A stretch of 24,796 nt of DNA from Pseudomonas serboccidentalis. GTDB lineage: Bacteria; Pseudomonadota; Gammaproteobacteria; Pseudomonadales; Pseudomonadaceae. The stretch covers positions 5,918,885 through 5,943,680 of the forward strand of contig NZ_CP101655.1 of the NCBI RefSeq assembly GCF_028830055.1, written 5' to 3'. Each line of letters begins with the position of its first letter. Position 1 is the first letter of the stretch. The position numbers were made by a program, and so were the translations under genes. This document shows positions 1 to 7,257 of this stretch, in pieces. The notes under the pieces were generated by a model. The model saw only the letters and a list, made by a program, of their open reading frames with translations, did no database searches and was not told the origin of the DNA.

Positions 1-23
1 TGGGGCTCTATGCCGCTTTGAAA

Positions 24-587
24 TCAAAGCGCCGCAAGAAACTTGTCCGCCATTTTGTCGCTGTCCTTGACGTCATTGACGTTCTCTTTCTCCGACTGAG
101 CCAGTTGCATCTTGTCCTGCAGGCGCTGGGCGATCTCTTTGCCGATGGCCAGTTGTTTCGCCGGCGGCATGGCCTGGATGTCTTCCTCGCTAATGCCCAT
201 GTCCTTGAGAATGCTGTCGCGCAGACGCTGTTCCGGCGATTTGCTCATGTAGTCCTTGAACGCGTCGGTGGCCGAGGTGCCGGCGGTGCTGCTGGCGCCC
301 GTGGCATCGGTGGTTTGCAGACCGACGCGGGTCTTGGCGAACGCCTCGTCGACGTTGTCGCTGATGCGCGTGGCGGCGGCCACCTGTTGGGTGGCGATCT
401 GCGTGGCCGAGTCCTGGACCCTGGAGGTCGCGTCGGTGGCTTGCGATCGGGTCTGGTTCTGCAGCGATTGCAGCATGGCGCCGTGCAGGCCGCTTTGCAG
501 ACCGGCAGCGGCGGTCGTGGTCGCGTCTTCCGCCAGCCGCTTGGGCAAGTGGATGAGTTGCTGCTGTTTGGCACTGACCAACATCAT
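24..587 (-). CDS. Hypothetical protein, Ala/Gln/Thr-rich, probably helical
   Basis: I do not recognise a named family. The 187-residue product opens with Met-Met. It is rich in Ala, Gln, Thr and Ser up to about residue 105, where repeated A-x-x-Q/T spacing suggests long amphipathic helices. A charged C-terminal part follows, with SPEQRLRDSILKDMGISEED and then MPPAKQLAIGKEIAQRLQDK, a pattern seen in small pseudomonad proteins of unknown role. There is no signal peptide or membrane segment. Two adjacent ATG codons (585-587 and 582-584) could start it; a weak AGG lies about 8-10 bases upstream. The 5' flank has an AATTGCT/AGCAATT inverted repeat (605-611, 626-632) and a 12-bp palindrome at 640-651. 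I assign no function. The reading frame is confident because the composition is regular and no better frame exists. Confidence 0.7.
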   Translation of the reverse strand: MMLVSAKQQQLIHLPKRLAEDATTTAAAGLQSGLHGAMLQSLQNQTRSQATDATSRVQDSATQIATQQVAAATRISDNVDEAFAKTRVGLQTTDATGASSTAGTSATDAFKDYMSKSPEQRLRDSILKDMGISEEDIQAMPPAKQLAIGKEIAQRLQDKMQLAQSEKENVNDVKDSDKMADKFLAAL

Positions 588-604
588 GATGGGGACCTAT
601 GAAT

Positions 605-651
605 AATTGCTGACGGGCGTATCCGAGCAATTACCGTGCCTTTCATGAAAG
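605..651 (-). promoter_or_regulatory. Inverted repeats upstream of the 24-587 gene
   Basis: AATTGCT at 605-611 pairs exactly with AGCAATT at 626-632, leaving a 14-base loop. The palindrome CTTTCATGAAAG spans 640-651. Both lie just upstream of the minus-strand start at 587, so they could be a 5' UTR hairpin or an operator. I cannot assign a binding protein. Confidence 0.3.
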
Positions 652-694
652 TCCTTTTATTTCAATAAGTTGCTGATTTTGCGTATGAGCTGCG

Positions 695-733
695 GCGGTC
701 ATCCCTTGCCGTCAGGCGGCAGAGGATGACCGC
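695..733 (-). terminator. Long hairpin after the MFS gene
   Basis: GCGGTCATCC (695-704) pairs with GGATGACCGC (724-733). An inner TGCCG/CGGCA stem (707-711, 717-721) extends it with one mismatch. It lies just past the MFS stop codon at 741. There is no U-run, so it may be a non-canonical terminator or an mRNA-stabilising 3' structure. Confidence 0.5.
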
Positions 734-740
734 GCGGTGA

Positions 741-2177
741 TCAGCGATGGGCAATGTTTTCCAGTGCCAGGTTGCGCGTGCGCGGGCCGAAATAGCCGAT
801 GGTCAGCATCACGATCAGCATGCTGCTGACGATGAACGCCAGCACCCCGGGCGTGCCGAAGTTATCCAGGAACAGCCCGATCAGCAGGCTGCTGAATACC
901 GTCGACAGGCGACTGAACGAATAGCAGAACCCCACCGCCCGGGCGCGGATGTTGGTCGGGAACAATTCGCTCTGGTACGAGTGATAACTGAAGCTCAGCC
1001 AAGCGTTGCAGAAGGTGATCATCACCCCGCAGAAAATCAGGCCGAAGGCGCTGGTCTGCAACGCGAACAAGGTACCGAAAGTCATGGAGCCGAGGGCCGA
1101 ACCGACGATCTGCCACTTGTTCTCGAAACGGTTGGCGAACTTCATGAACAGCAGCGGCCCGAGCGGGTAGGCGAGGGTGATGATGAACGCGTACATCAGG
1201 CTGTGGGTGACGCTGACGCCTTGGCCCGACAGAAGCGCCGGCAGCCAGTTGCCGAAGCCGAAGAAACCGATTGCCTGAAACACGTGAAAGACGATCAGCA
1301 TCAACGCCCGGCGGCGATACGGCGGTTGCCAGATATCGGCGAAACGGCCCTTGCCCTCGACGTCGACGGGCACCGCTTCGGGGGCGTCCAGCGGTTGGCG
1401 GTGATCCTTCTCGCAGCGTACTTCGATGTCATCGAGAATCCGGTTCGCTTCATCGAATCGACCATGTTGTGCCAGCCAGCGCGGCGACTCCGGCAGACGT
1501 TTGCGCAGCCACCAGATGAACAGCGCAAACACCGCACTCGCCAGCACCACCCAACGCCAGCCTGAGACCCCGAACGGCGCCTGCGGCACCAGCCACCACG
1601 ACATCAGCGCCACCGCCGGCACCGACAGAAACTGCACGAAAAAGGCGAAGGCAAACGCTGAGCTGCGCATGCGTTTGGGCACCAGTTCCGAGAGGTAGGC
1701 GTCGATGGTCACCAGTTCGATACCCAGACCGATGCCCACCAGAAAGCGCATGCAGATGATCCCCAGCGCCGAGCTTTGAATGCCCATCAGCACCGTGGCG
1801 ACCGTGTACCAGACCAGCGCAAAGGTGAAGATTGCGCGGCGGCCGAAACGATCAGCCAACGGGCTGAGCAGGCTGGCGCCAAGGAACAGACCAAGAAACG
1901 TCGCCGAAGCAAACGCCGCCTGATCGGAGAAACCGAACACACCCTGATTGCCAGTGGCGAAGATCCCGTCGCGGATCAGCCCGGGGCTGATGTAAGCGGT
2001 CTGGAACAAGTCATAGAGTTCGAAGAAACCGCCGATCGACAACAGTGCCACCAGCCGCCAGATCGTGGCGACGGCAGGGAGGCGGTCGATGCGGGCGGAA
2101 ATCTCGGCGGCGCGTATCGGGTCAATGCCATCGCGTTGCGCGGCGGCGGGGGTGTGAGCAGTCATGGGCTGATCCAT
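741..2177 (-). CDS. MFS transporter, sugar-porter/metabolite-symporter type
   Basis: This is an inner-membrane secondary transporter of the Major Facilitator Superfamily, about 478 residues. The regular pattern of hydrophobic segments fits 12 helices. The MFS loop 2-3 signature is visible as LADRFGRRAIF near residues 107-117, and the sugar-porter-like PESPRWL motif follows TM6 near residue 230. ELYDLF in TM1 carries acidic residues of the sort used for proton coupling. Substrate is unknown; organic acids, aromatics or sugars are all possible. Two starts are plausible. The first ATG has no obvious ribosome site. The internal Met-5 (MTAHTPAA) has GGATC about 6 bases upstream and may be the true start. 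The upstream PACE gene is co-directional but separated by 113 bases containing a hairpin, so co-transcription is uncertain. Confidence 0.87.
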   Translation of the reverse strand: MDQPMTAHTPAAAQRDGIDPIRAAEISARIDRLPAVATIWRLVALLSIGGFFELYDLFQTAYISPGLIRDGIFATGNQGVFGFSDQAAFASATFLGLFLGASLLSPLADRFGRRAIFTFALVWYTVATVLMGIQSSALGIICMRFLVGIGLGIELVTIDAYLSELVPKRMRSSAFAFAFFVQFLSVPAVALMSWWLVPQAPFGVSGWRWVVLASAVFALFIWWLRKRLPESPRWLAQHGRFDEANRILDDIEVRCEKDHRQPLDAPEAVPVDVEGKGRFADIWQPPYRRRALMLIVFHVFQAIGFFGFGNWLPALLSGQGVSVTHSLMYAFIITLAYPLGPLLFMKFANRFENKWQIVGSALGSMTFGTLFALQTSAFGLIFCGVMITFCNAWLSFSYHSYQSELFPTNIRARAVGFCYSFSRLSTVFSSLLIGLFLDNFGTPGVLAFIVSSMLIVMLTIGYFGPRTRNLALENIAHR

Positions 2178-2229
2178 TTTTTATTGATGGAAAAGCTTAG
2201 CCTGCTATCGGAGTTTACGGATTGTGAAT

Positions 2230-2259
2230 ATCGGCGGTTTGCCCCTAAAAGCCGCCGAT
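2230..2259. other. Hairpin between the PACE and MFS genes
   Basis: ATCGGCGG (2230-2237) pairs exactly with CCGCCGAT (2252-2259) around a 14-base loop. It sits in the 113-base gap between two co-directional minus-strand genes. It could terminate PACE transcription or lie in the MFS 5' UTR. There is no clear U-tract. Confidence 0.35.
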
Positions 2260-2290
2260 TTCTTGCAATAACTGTTTGCCAATTAACGAT

Positions 2291-2731
2291 TTATGCCGCA
2301 GCGGCGGAATCGGGCAGCGCCGACGCCGGCAAGCCGAAGATGCGATCGAACAGCCAGTTGAAGGCGAACGTGTAGCACGGGATGAAGATGATCAGCGCCA
2401 GGTCCAGCAGGAACGCCTGCACCAGGCTGATGTTCATCCACCACGCGATCAGCGGGATCAGGAACACGATTAACGTCAGTTGGAAACCGACCGCGTGGGC
2501 GATGCGCCGTTTGACCGTGCGCGTGCGCGACTTCTGGCGGCTTTCCCAATGTTCGAACAGCGAGGTGTAGATGAAGTTCCAGGTCACGGCGATGGTGGTG
2601 ATGATCACCGCCAACGGCCCGGTGCTGCCCGGCGAGGTGCCGGACAACAGCGCCAGGCCGAGGGCGGAGAAGGTCATGCCGATCACTTCGTAGAGCGACA
2701 CATAGACCAGTTTGCGTTTGACACCTTGCAT
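2291..2731 (-). CDS. PACE family efflux transporter (AceI-like), divergent copy
   Basis: PACE proteins are small proton-driven exporters of biocides such as chlorhexidine, or of short-chain diamines. This 146-residue product has the family layout of four membrane helices in two transmembrane-pair repeats. Glu-15 is at the position essential in AceI. The repeat motifs are present but degenerate: WNFIYTSLFE at 51-60 (usual form WNxxYNxxFD) and RRIAHAVGFQ at 75-84, where the family Glu is Gln. The start is the ATG at 2729-2731, with AGAGG about 9 bases upstream; the longer frame upstream adds a non-conserved proline-rich stretch. A LysR gene diverges from it, as aceR does from aceI. Substrate is unknown. 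The loss of the second-repeat Glu sets it apart from the PACE gene at 15144. Confidence 0.85.
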   Translation of the reverse strand: MQGVKRKLVYVSLYEVIGMTFSALGLALLSGTSPGSTGPLAVIITTIAVTWNFIYTSLFEHWESRQKSRTRTVKRRIAHAVGFQLTLIVFLIPLIAWWMNISLVQAFLLDLALIIFIPCYTFAFNWLFDRIFGLPASALPDSAAAA

Positions 2732-2759
2732 GCGGATTTGCCTCTGTTTGCAATCGATG

Positions 2760-2774
2760 GCCAGCGGAACTGGC
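2760..2774. promoter_or_regulatory. Small inverted repeat between PACE and LysR
   Basis: GCCAG-N5-CTGGC lies in the 119-base divergent intergenic region, about 30 bases upstream of the PACE start and 77 upstream of the LysR start. It is a possible operator for the adjacent LysR protein, but it does not clearly follow the T-N11-A rule, so this is weak. Confidence 0.25.
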
Positions 2775-2850
2775 GGAGGCGGCAAAAGATAGCTTCAATA
2801 GTGGTGACAGAAAAAGTCAGTAGCTTTCAGTTTTGATGATAGGTGGTGGT

Positions 2851-3723
2851 GTGAATTTCAACAGCGACAGCATCGAATTGTTTCTCGCGGTGATCGAACG
2901 CGGCTCGTTCTCCGCCGCTGCCCGGGCGCTGGGCCGGGTGCCGTCGGCGGTCAGCATGGGCATCGGCAATCTGGAAGCGGAACTTGGCTATTCATTATTC
3001 GACCGTAGTCATCGCGAACCGCAGCCAACAGCGATGGCGCTGTCACTGGTGCCCCATGCGCGGTTGATTGCCGAGCAGCTCAAGCAACTGCAAGTGCATG
3101 CGGTGGAGTTGTCGCTGGGGCTGGAGAGCAAGTTGTCGATCGGTGTGGTTGCGGACATCGATCGTCGCCGCTTGCTTGCCGCGATCAAAGTGATTGCCGA
3201 GCGCCATCCGCTCCTCGACATCGAAGTGCTGACCGCGCCGCAGGACGATGTGCTGGCGATGCTGCACAGTGGCCGCGTCAGCGTGTGTCTGGCGTTTGCC
3301 GGGTTGAGCATGAACGTGCTGGAGCGTTTTCAGTTTGTCGGCAGCGAACGAATGATCGCCACGCTGGCGGCGGACAGTCCGTTGTTGCAGGGGCAGGATC
3401 TGTTTCTTGAAGACCTGGTGCACGTGCGGCAGATCTTCGTCGCCAGCCGCGACCTGCCGATCAGCGAAACCCGGCCACTGGTGGCCGAATCCCACTGGCG
3501 CACCGACACTCTGGAGGCGGCGCTGGAGATGGTCGAGGCGGGACTGGGCTGGGGCAATTTCCCGTTGTCGGTGGTGCAGCCGTGGCTGGACAGCGGGCGC
3601 TTGAAGCGGCTGAACTTCCGCAACATCGAAAACGGCCTGGTGCTGCCGGTGCACGCGGTGTGGCTCAAGAGCCAGCCGTTGCAGAAGGGCGCGTTGGCCC
3701 TGGTCGAACTGCTCGGTCACTGA
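2851..3723 (+). CDS. LysR-family transcriptional regulator beside PACE gene
   Basis: This is a LysR-type regulator of about 290 residues. The N-terminal winged helix-turn-helix is NSDSIELFLAVIERGSFSAA followed by ARALGRVPSAVSMGIGNLEAELG, and LFDRSHREPQPT is the usual wing. A periplasmic-binding-like effector domain covers about residues 85-290. I prefer the GTG at 2851, which gives the family-typical N-terminus MNFNSDSIELF and has AGGTGG just upstream at a short spacing. An ATG at 2836 and a TTG at 2833 are alternatives without a better ribosome site. It diverges from the PACE efflux gene, so by analogy with AceR it probably controls that gene. The wing arginine-proline pattern matches the other PACE-linked LysR in this window (RSSRKPTLTP) only loosely. 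Confidence 0.88.
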   Translation: MNFNSDSIELFLAVIERGSFSAAARALGRVPSAVSMGIGNLEAELGYSLFDRSHREPQPTAMALSLVPHARLIAEQLKQLQVHAVELSLGLESKLSIGVVADIDRRRLLAAIKVIAERHPLLDIEVLTAPQDDVLAMLHSGRVSVCLAFAGLSMNVLERFQFVGSERMIATLAADSPLLQGQDLFLEDLVHVRQIFVASRDLPISETRPLVAESHWRTDTLEAALEMVEAGLGWGNFPLSVVQPWLDSGRLKRLNFRNIENGLVLPVHAVWLKSQPLQKGALALVELLGH

Positions 3724-3763
3724 ACCTTGAACCAATTACAGGAATTTGCAGCGTACAGGCGAT

Positions 3764-3850
3764 CCCTGTAGGAGCTGCCGAAGGCTGCGATCTCTTGATC
3801 TTTAAGATCAACGTCAAAAGATCGCAGCCTTCGGCAGCTCCTACAAGGGA
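3764..3850. repeat. REPIN-type palindrome, copy A
   Basis: Two inverted REP arms, each CTGTAGGAGCTGCCGAAGGC followed by TGCGATC, face outward-in around a short AT-rich centre. GTAG lies at the outer side of each arm, and a GCC-GAA-GGC mini-hairpin sits within it. It lies between the convergent 3' ends of the LysR gene and gntR and probably forms the end structure of both transcripts. Confidence 0.85.
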
Positions 3851-3859
3851 AGGGTGGAG

Positions 3860-4891
3860 TCAGGTACTCTCGCGAATCTTCAGTTCAAAGCCCATGTCTT
3901 GCACCGGCCGCGCCACGCTGTTGCCGGCCATCAACGTCAGCATCTGCTCCGCCGCGCGCCGGCCGATCGCCTCACGCGGGGTGTTGATGCTGCTCAGGCG
4001 CGGCACCATGTGCTCGGACATCGGCAAGTCGTTGAAACCGAGAATCGCCACCTGCTCGGGAATCTTGATCCCGTTGCGCAGCGCTTCGAGCAAGGCACCC
4101 TGCGCGAGGTCGTCGTTGCCAAAGAAAATTGCATCAACGTCCGGATGCGCCGCCAGCAACTGCAGGAACAACTCACCGCCCAGGCCCACCGACGAGGCGC
4201 GCGGGGTCAGCACTTCCAGGTCGGGGTCATAACGCCCGGCCTTCTGCAGAGCTTTGCGGAAACCCTCGCCGCGCAACAACGTGCGCTGATCGAGTTGCGC
4301 GCCGATGTAGGCCAGGCGCTTGCGGCCGCGAGAGAGCAAATGCTCGGCCGCCGTTTCGCCGGCGCTGAGCTGGGAGAACCCCACGCAGTTCACCCCGGCG
4401 GCGCTGTCCAGTTCCATCATGTACACGCAGGGAATGTTGCTGCTCTCAATCATCCGCCGCGAACTTTCCGTGCGATCAAACCCGGTCAGCAGAAAGCCAC
4501 GGGGCTGATAAGCCATGTAGTTGCGCAGCAGGTTTTCTTCTTCATCGCGCGAATAGTGGAAGTTGCCGATCAGCACTTCGAAGCCCTTGGGCGTCAAAAC
4601 CCGATGAATGGCTTCCAGCGTATCGATGAACAACAGGTTGGACAGCGACGGCACCAACACCACCACCGAATGGCTCTGCGCCGAGGCCAGGGCGCGGGCG
4701 GCAGGGTTGACCACGTAGTTGAGTTCGAGTGCGGCTTTCTGGACTTTTTCCACCAGTTCGGTGGCCACGGTACTGACCCCGCGCAAGGCGCGGGAGGCGG
4801 TAATCGGGCTCACGCCGGCGAGGCGGGCAACTTCATTGAGGGTGGGACGGCCGGTGGTGCGCGTGTTTTTATCGTTTTTGGGGGTGGTCAT
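3860..4891 (-). CDS. gntR: Gluconate repressor GntR (LacI family)
   Basis: This is a LacI-type repressor of gluconate catabolism. The helix-turn-helix is RPTLNEVARLAGVSPITASR followed by ALRGVSTV, near residues 15-42, with the hinge helix NPAARALAS just after. A type-1 periplasmic-binding-like sensor domain follows, with FFGNDDLAQGAL and the terminal FELKIREST. The length, about 343 residues, is normal. I prefer the ATG at 4889-4891; the longer frame would need a TTG 15 bases upstream. It is divergent from gntK/gntP, which fixes the assignment. Related pseudomonad GntR proteins repress their own gene and gntP and respond to gluconate or 6-phosphogluconate. An operator-like site lies 30-43 bases upstream of its start, so autoregulation is likely. 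Confidence 0.93.
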   Translation of the reverse strand: MTTPKNDKNTRTTGRPTLNEVARLAGVSPITASRALRGVSTVATELVEKVQKAALELNYVVNPAARALASAQSHSVVVLVPSLSNLLFIDTLEAIHRVLTPKGFEVLIGNFHYSRDEEENLLRNYMAYQPRGFLLTGFDRTESSRRMIESSNIPCVYMMELDSAAGVNCVGFSQLSAGETAAEHLLSRGRKRLAYIGAQLDQRTLLRGEGFRKALQKAGRYDPDLEVLTPRASSVGLGGELFLQLLAAHPDVDAIFFGNDDLAQGALLEALRNGIKIPEQVAILGFNDLPMSEHMVPRLSSINTPREAIGRRAAEQMLTLMAGNSVARPVQDMGFELKIREST

Positions 4892-4920
4892 CGGGCGGCT
4901 TGCCAAACAAAAATCAAGGC

Positions 4921-4934
4921 ACTAAGGTAGCGCT
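4921..4934. promoter_or_regulatory. GntR operator, site 1 (gntR promoter)
   Basis: ACTAAGGTAGCGCT fits, without mismatch, the operator AC-N-AAG-N-TAGCGCT that I recall being reported for Pseudomonas aeruginosa GntR. The core AGCGCT is palindromic with a central CG, as LacI-family sites are. It lies directly upstream of gntR. Confidence 0.82.
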
Positions 4935-5072
4935 GTCCTGATGCAGCTGCAAATGCGTAAGCGAGGTCCTGCCTGATCTTCGCTTTTTGGCGTTGGGCGC
5001 AAACCTGCTGCAACCCAAAAAAACGACAAGAAGGCGTCGGCAACTTCTGCCTGTGCACTAGAGTCATAGCTA

Positions 5073-5086
5073 GCAAAGGTAGCGCT
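5073..5086. promoter_or_regulatory. GntR operator, site 2 (gntK promoter)
   Basis: GCAAAGGTAGCGCT differs from the AC-N-AAG-N-TAGCGCT consensus at one base and continues GTC as site 1 does. It ends 21 bases before the gntK ATG, so bound repressor would block initiation or early elongation. Its centre is 152 bp from that of site 1. Confidence 0.78.
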
Positions 5087-5107
5087 GTCTGCGCGCTGAG
5101 GTGTTAT

Positions 5108-5641
5108 ATGAGTCATCCCATCACCGCCCTGGTCATCATGGGCGTTGCCGGTTGCGGCAAGACGTGCGTCAGCGAGGCCCTGTGCCAATTGAGCGGCGCC
5201 ACTGCCATTGAAGGCGATACTTTTCATCCGGCCGCCAACATCGAAAAGATGAGCGCGGGGATCCCCCTGAACGACGACGACCGCGCCGGCTGGCTTGACA
5301 GCCTGTGCGATGAGTTGCGCCGTGTCGATGCACAAGGCCGACGCCCGGTGCTGACCTGCTCGGCCCTTAAACACAGTTATCGCGAAGTGTTGCGCAGTGC
5401 CTTGCCGGGCCTGGGCTTCGTGTTTCTTGAATTGACCCCGGAAGTCGCCGCCGACCGTGTATCCCACCGGCCGGGCCACTTCATGCCGGCGACGTTGATC
5501 GAAAGCCAGTTCGCCACCCTCGAGTCGCCCAAGGGCGAGCCGTTGACCCTGGCGTTGAATGCTTCGATTTACAGCGTTGAAGAACTGGCAGCACAGGCTC
5601 ACGTCTGGTGGCAGGCCCACGGTCTGAAACAGGCGGTATGA
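5108..5641 (+). CDS. gntK: Gluconokinase
   Basis: This enzyme phosphorylates D-gluconate with ATP to 6-phosphogluconate in the cytoplasm, feeding the Entner-Doudoroff pathway. The 177-residue length is normal for the family. The P-loop GVAGCGKT is at 12-19. The gluconokinase signature GDTFHPAANIEKMSAGIPLN is at 36-55, followed by DDDRAGWL. TCSALKHSYREVLR at 83-96 is the conserved second block, and RPGHFMPATLIESQFATLE is the lid/substrate segment. The ATG at 5108 is the only sensible start, with a poor ribosome site (GAGGTG about 9 bases upstream). It is divergent from gntR and 82 bases upstream of gntP, with its own operator-like site on each side. Expression is probably repressed by GntR until gluconate is present. 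Confidence 0.95.
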   Translation: MSHPITALVIMGVAGCGKTCVSEALCQLSGATAIEGDTFHPAANIEKMSAGIPLNDDDRAGWLDSLCDELRRVDAQGRRPVLTCSALKHSYREVLRSALPGLGFVFLELTPEVAADRVSHRPGHFMPATLIESQFATLESPKGEPLTLALNASIYSVEELAAQAHVWWQAHGLKQAV

Positions 5642-5649
5642 GTGTGTTG

Positions 5650-5663
5650 AAAGAGATAGCGCT
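5650..5663. promoter_or_regulatory. GntR operator, site 3 (between gntK and gntP)
   Basis: AAAGAGATAGCGCT has two mismatches to the AC-N-AAG-N-TAGCGCT consensus but shares the ten-base TAGCGCTGTC with sites 1 and 2. It begins 9 bases after the gntK stop and ends 60 bases before the gntP ATG. That position suggests gntP has its own GntR-controlled promoter. Confidence 0.7.
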
Positions 5664-5723
5664 GTCCTCACGACTTCTGTTTAACCCGCTTTAATAACAA
5701 CAACAATCCAGGAGACACCCCCA

Positions 5724-7079
5724 ATGTTTGGCATGTCCCACGACGCCTACCTGCTGCTCGATGCAGTGGTCACGGTAATCGGCCTGATTATCCTGATCAC
5801 CAAATTCAAGCTTCACCCGTTCATTTCCCTGACCATCGCTGCGGCGTTCCTCGGTCTGACCTCCGGGATGCCGATCGGCACCATCATCAAGGCGTTCCAG
5901 GACGGCTTCGGTGGCGTGCTCGGTTTCGTCGGCATCATCCTCGCGCTGGGCACCATGCTCGGCAAAATGATGGCCGAATCCGGCGGGGCCGATCAGATCG
6001 CCCAAACCCTGATCCGCGCTTTCGGCAAGGACAAGGTTCAGTGGGCGATGATGTTCGCCGCGTTCCTGGTGGGCATTCCACTGTTCTTCGAAATCGGCTT
6101 CGTGCTGCTGATTCCGCTGGTGTTCATCGTCGCCCGGCGTACCGGTGTGTCGATCATCAAGATCGGTATCCCGCTGCTCGCCGGCCTGTCCGCCGTACAC
6201 GGTCTGGTGCCGCCGCACCCGGGGCCGCTGCTGGCCATCGGCGTGTTCGGCGCCGACATCGGCAAGACCATTCTCTACGGTCTGATCGTTGCACTGCCGA
6301 CCGCCATCATTGCCGGTCCGATCTTCGGTACGTTCATTGCCAAGCACATCCCCGGTCACCCGAATCAGGAACTGGTCGATCAACTGGCCCGTGAAAACGA
6401 TGACTCGGCGACACTGCCGAGCTTCAGCATCACCCTGATCACCGTGCTGCTGCCGGTGTTCCTGATGCTGCTGAAAACCTTCGCTGACGTGGCGCTGCCT
6501 GACGGTCACTTCTTCCGCACCTGGATGGACATGATCGGTCACCCGATCTCGGCCCTGCTGCTGGCGTTGCTGCTGTCGCTGTACACCTTCGGGCACAAGC
6601 AGGGCATCGGCTCCCAGCAGATGCTCAAGTGGCTGGACGCGAGCCTCGCACCGACCGCCGCGATCATTTTGATCATCGGTGCCGGTGGTGGCTTCAAGCA
6701 GATGCTGGTGACCAGCGGCGTGGGCGACGTGATCGGCCACATGGCGGTCAGCGCGCAGATCTCGCCGATCCTGCTGGCGTGGCTGGTAGCGGCGGTGATT
6801 CGTATCGCCACCGGTTCGGCGACGGTAGCGACCATCACTGGCGCGGGTATCGTGGTGCCGGTGGTAGGCATGATTCCGGGCGTCAACCGTGAGCTGCTGG
6901 TACTGGCTACCGGTGCCGGTTCGTTGATTCTGTCTCACGTGAACGACGCCGGTTTCTGGCTGGTGAAGCAGTACTTCAACATGACCGTGGCCGAAACCTT
7001 CAAGACCTGGACGGCGATGGAAACCATCCTGTCGGTGGTTGCGTTGGGCTTTATCCTGCTGTTGTCGCTGTTCGTGTAA
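5724..7079 (+). CDS. gntP: Gluconate:H+ symporter, GntP family
   Basis: This is an inner-membrane gluconate permease of 451 residues, the normal GntP-family length. Hydrophobic segments run throughout and suggest 12-14 helices. The family motif VPPHPGPLLAIGVFGADIGK is near residues 164-183, and ATGSATVATITGAGIV near 370-385. The C-terminal SHVNDAGFWLVKQYF is also typical of GntP/GntT proteins. The ATG at 5724 has AGGAG about 9 bases upstream. Pseudomonads oxidise glucose to gluconate in the periplasm. This carrier imports it and GntK traps it as 6-phosphogluconate. It may be transcribed with gntK and also from its own operator-bearing promoter. A strong terminator follows 13 bases after the stop. 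The homologue is called gntT or gnuT in some strains. Confidence 0.94.
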   Translation: MFGMSHDAYLLLDAVVTVIGLIILITKFKLHPFISLTIAAAFLGLTSGMPIGTIIKAFQDGFGGVLGFVGIILALGTMLGKMMAESGGADQIAQTLIRAFGKDKVQWAMMFAAFLVGIPLFFEIGFVLLIPLVFIVARRTGVSIIKIGIPLLAGLSAVHGLVPPHPGPLLAIGVFGADIGKTILYGLIVALPTAIIAGPIFGTFIAKHIPGHPNQELVDQLARENDDSATLPSFSITLITVLLPVFLMLLKTFADVALPDGHFFRTWMDMIGHPISALLLALLLSLYTFGHKQGIGSQQMLKWLDASLAPTAAIILIIGAGGGFKQMLVTSGVGDVIGHMAVSAQISPILLAWLVAAVIRIATGSATVATITGAGIVVPVVGMIPGVNRELLVLATGAGSLILSHVNDAGFWLVKQYFNMTVAETFKTWTAMETILSVVALGFILLLSLFV

Positions 7080-7092
7080 ACAGCTTCTTGCA

Positions 7093-7130
7093 GGCACAAA
7101 AAAACCGCAGCGATGCGGTTTTTTTGTGCC
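7093..7130 (+). terminator. Rho-independent terminator of gntP
   Basis: GGCACAAAAAAACCGCA pairs with TGCGGTTTTTTTGTGCC around a GCGA loop. The stem is perfect and carries internal T7/A7 runs, so it can act in either direction. It lies just after the gntP stop. Confidence 0.9.
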
Positions 7131-7154
7131 CGAAATCTCAAGGCTGAACACATT

Positions 7155-7250
7155 CCCCTGTAGGAGCTGTCGAGTGAAACGAGGCGGCGATCTTTTGATC
7201 TTTGAAAATCAACAGCAAAAGATCGCAGCCTTCGGCAGCTCCTACAGGAG
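7155..7250. repeat. REPIN-type palindrome, copy B (unequal arms)
   Basis: The right arm is the standard form, the reverse complement of TGTAGGAGCTGCCGAAGGCT. The left arm reads GAGCTGTCGAGTGAAACGAG then GCGGCGATC, which is longer and different inside. Both ends still carry GTAG and the GATCTTTTGATC-like inner segment. It lies between the convergent gntP and alaC genes, only 7 bases from the alaC stop. Confidence 0.8.
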
Positions 7251-7257
7251 ATCTACG

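Noticed and set aside
3764..3850. CRISPR array, considered because several near-identical repeats occur in the window
   Set aside because: The repeats are kilobases apart, each a single palindromic doublet, with no regular spacers and no cas genes.
5691..7151. A 486-residue open frame antisense to gntP
   Set aside because: Composition is dominated by His, Arg, Gln and Asp, typical of the reverse frame of a GC-rich membrane gene. It has no domain, no ribosome site and covers a certain gene.
7168..7173. TGTCGA inside REPIN copy B as a second ECF42 promoter
   Set aside because: It is part of a repeat arm, lies between two 3' ends, and has no gene downstream on that strand.
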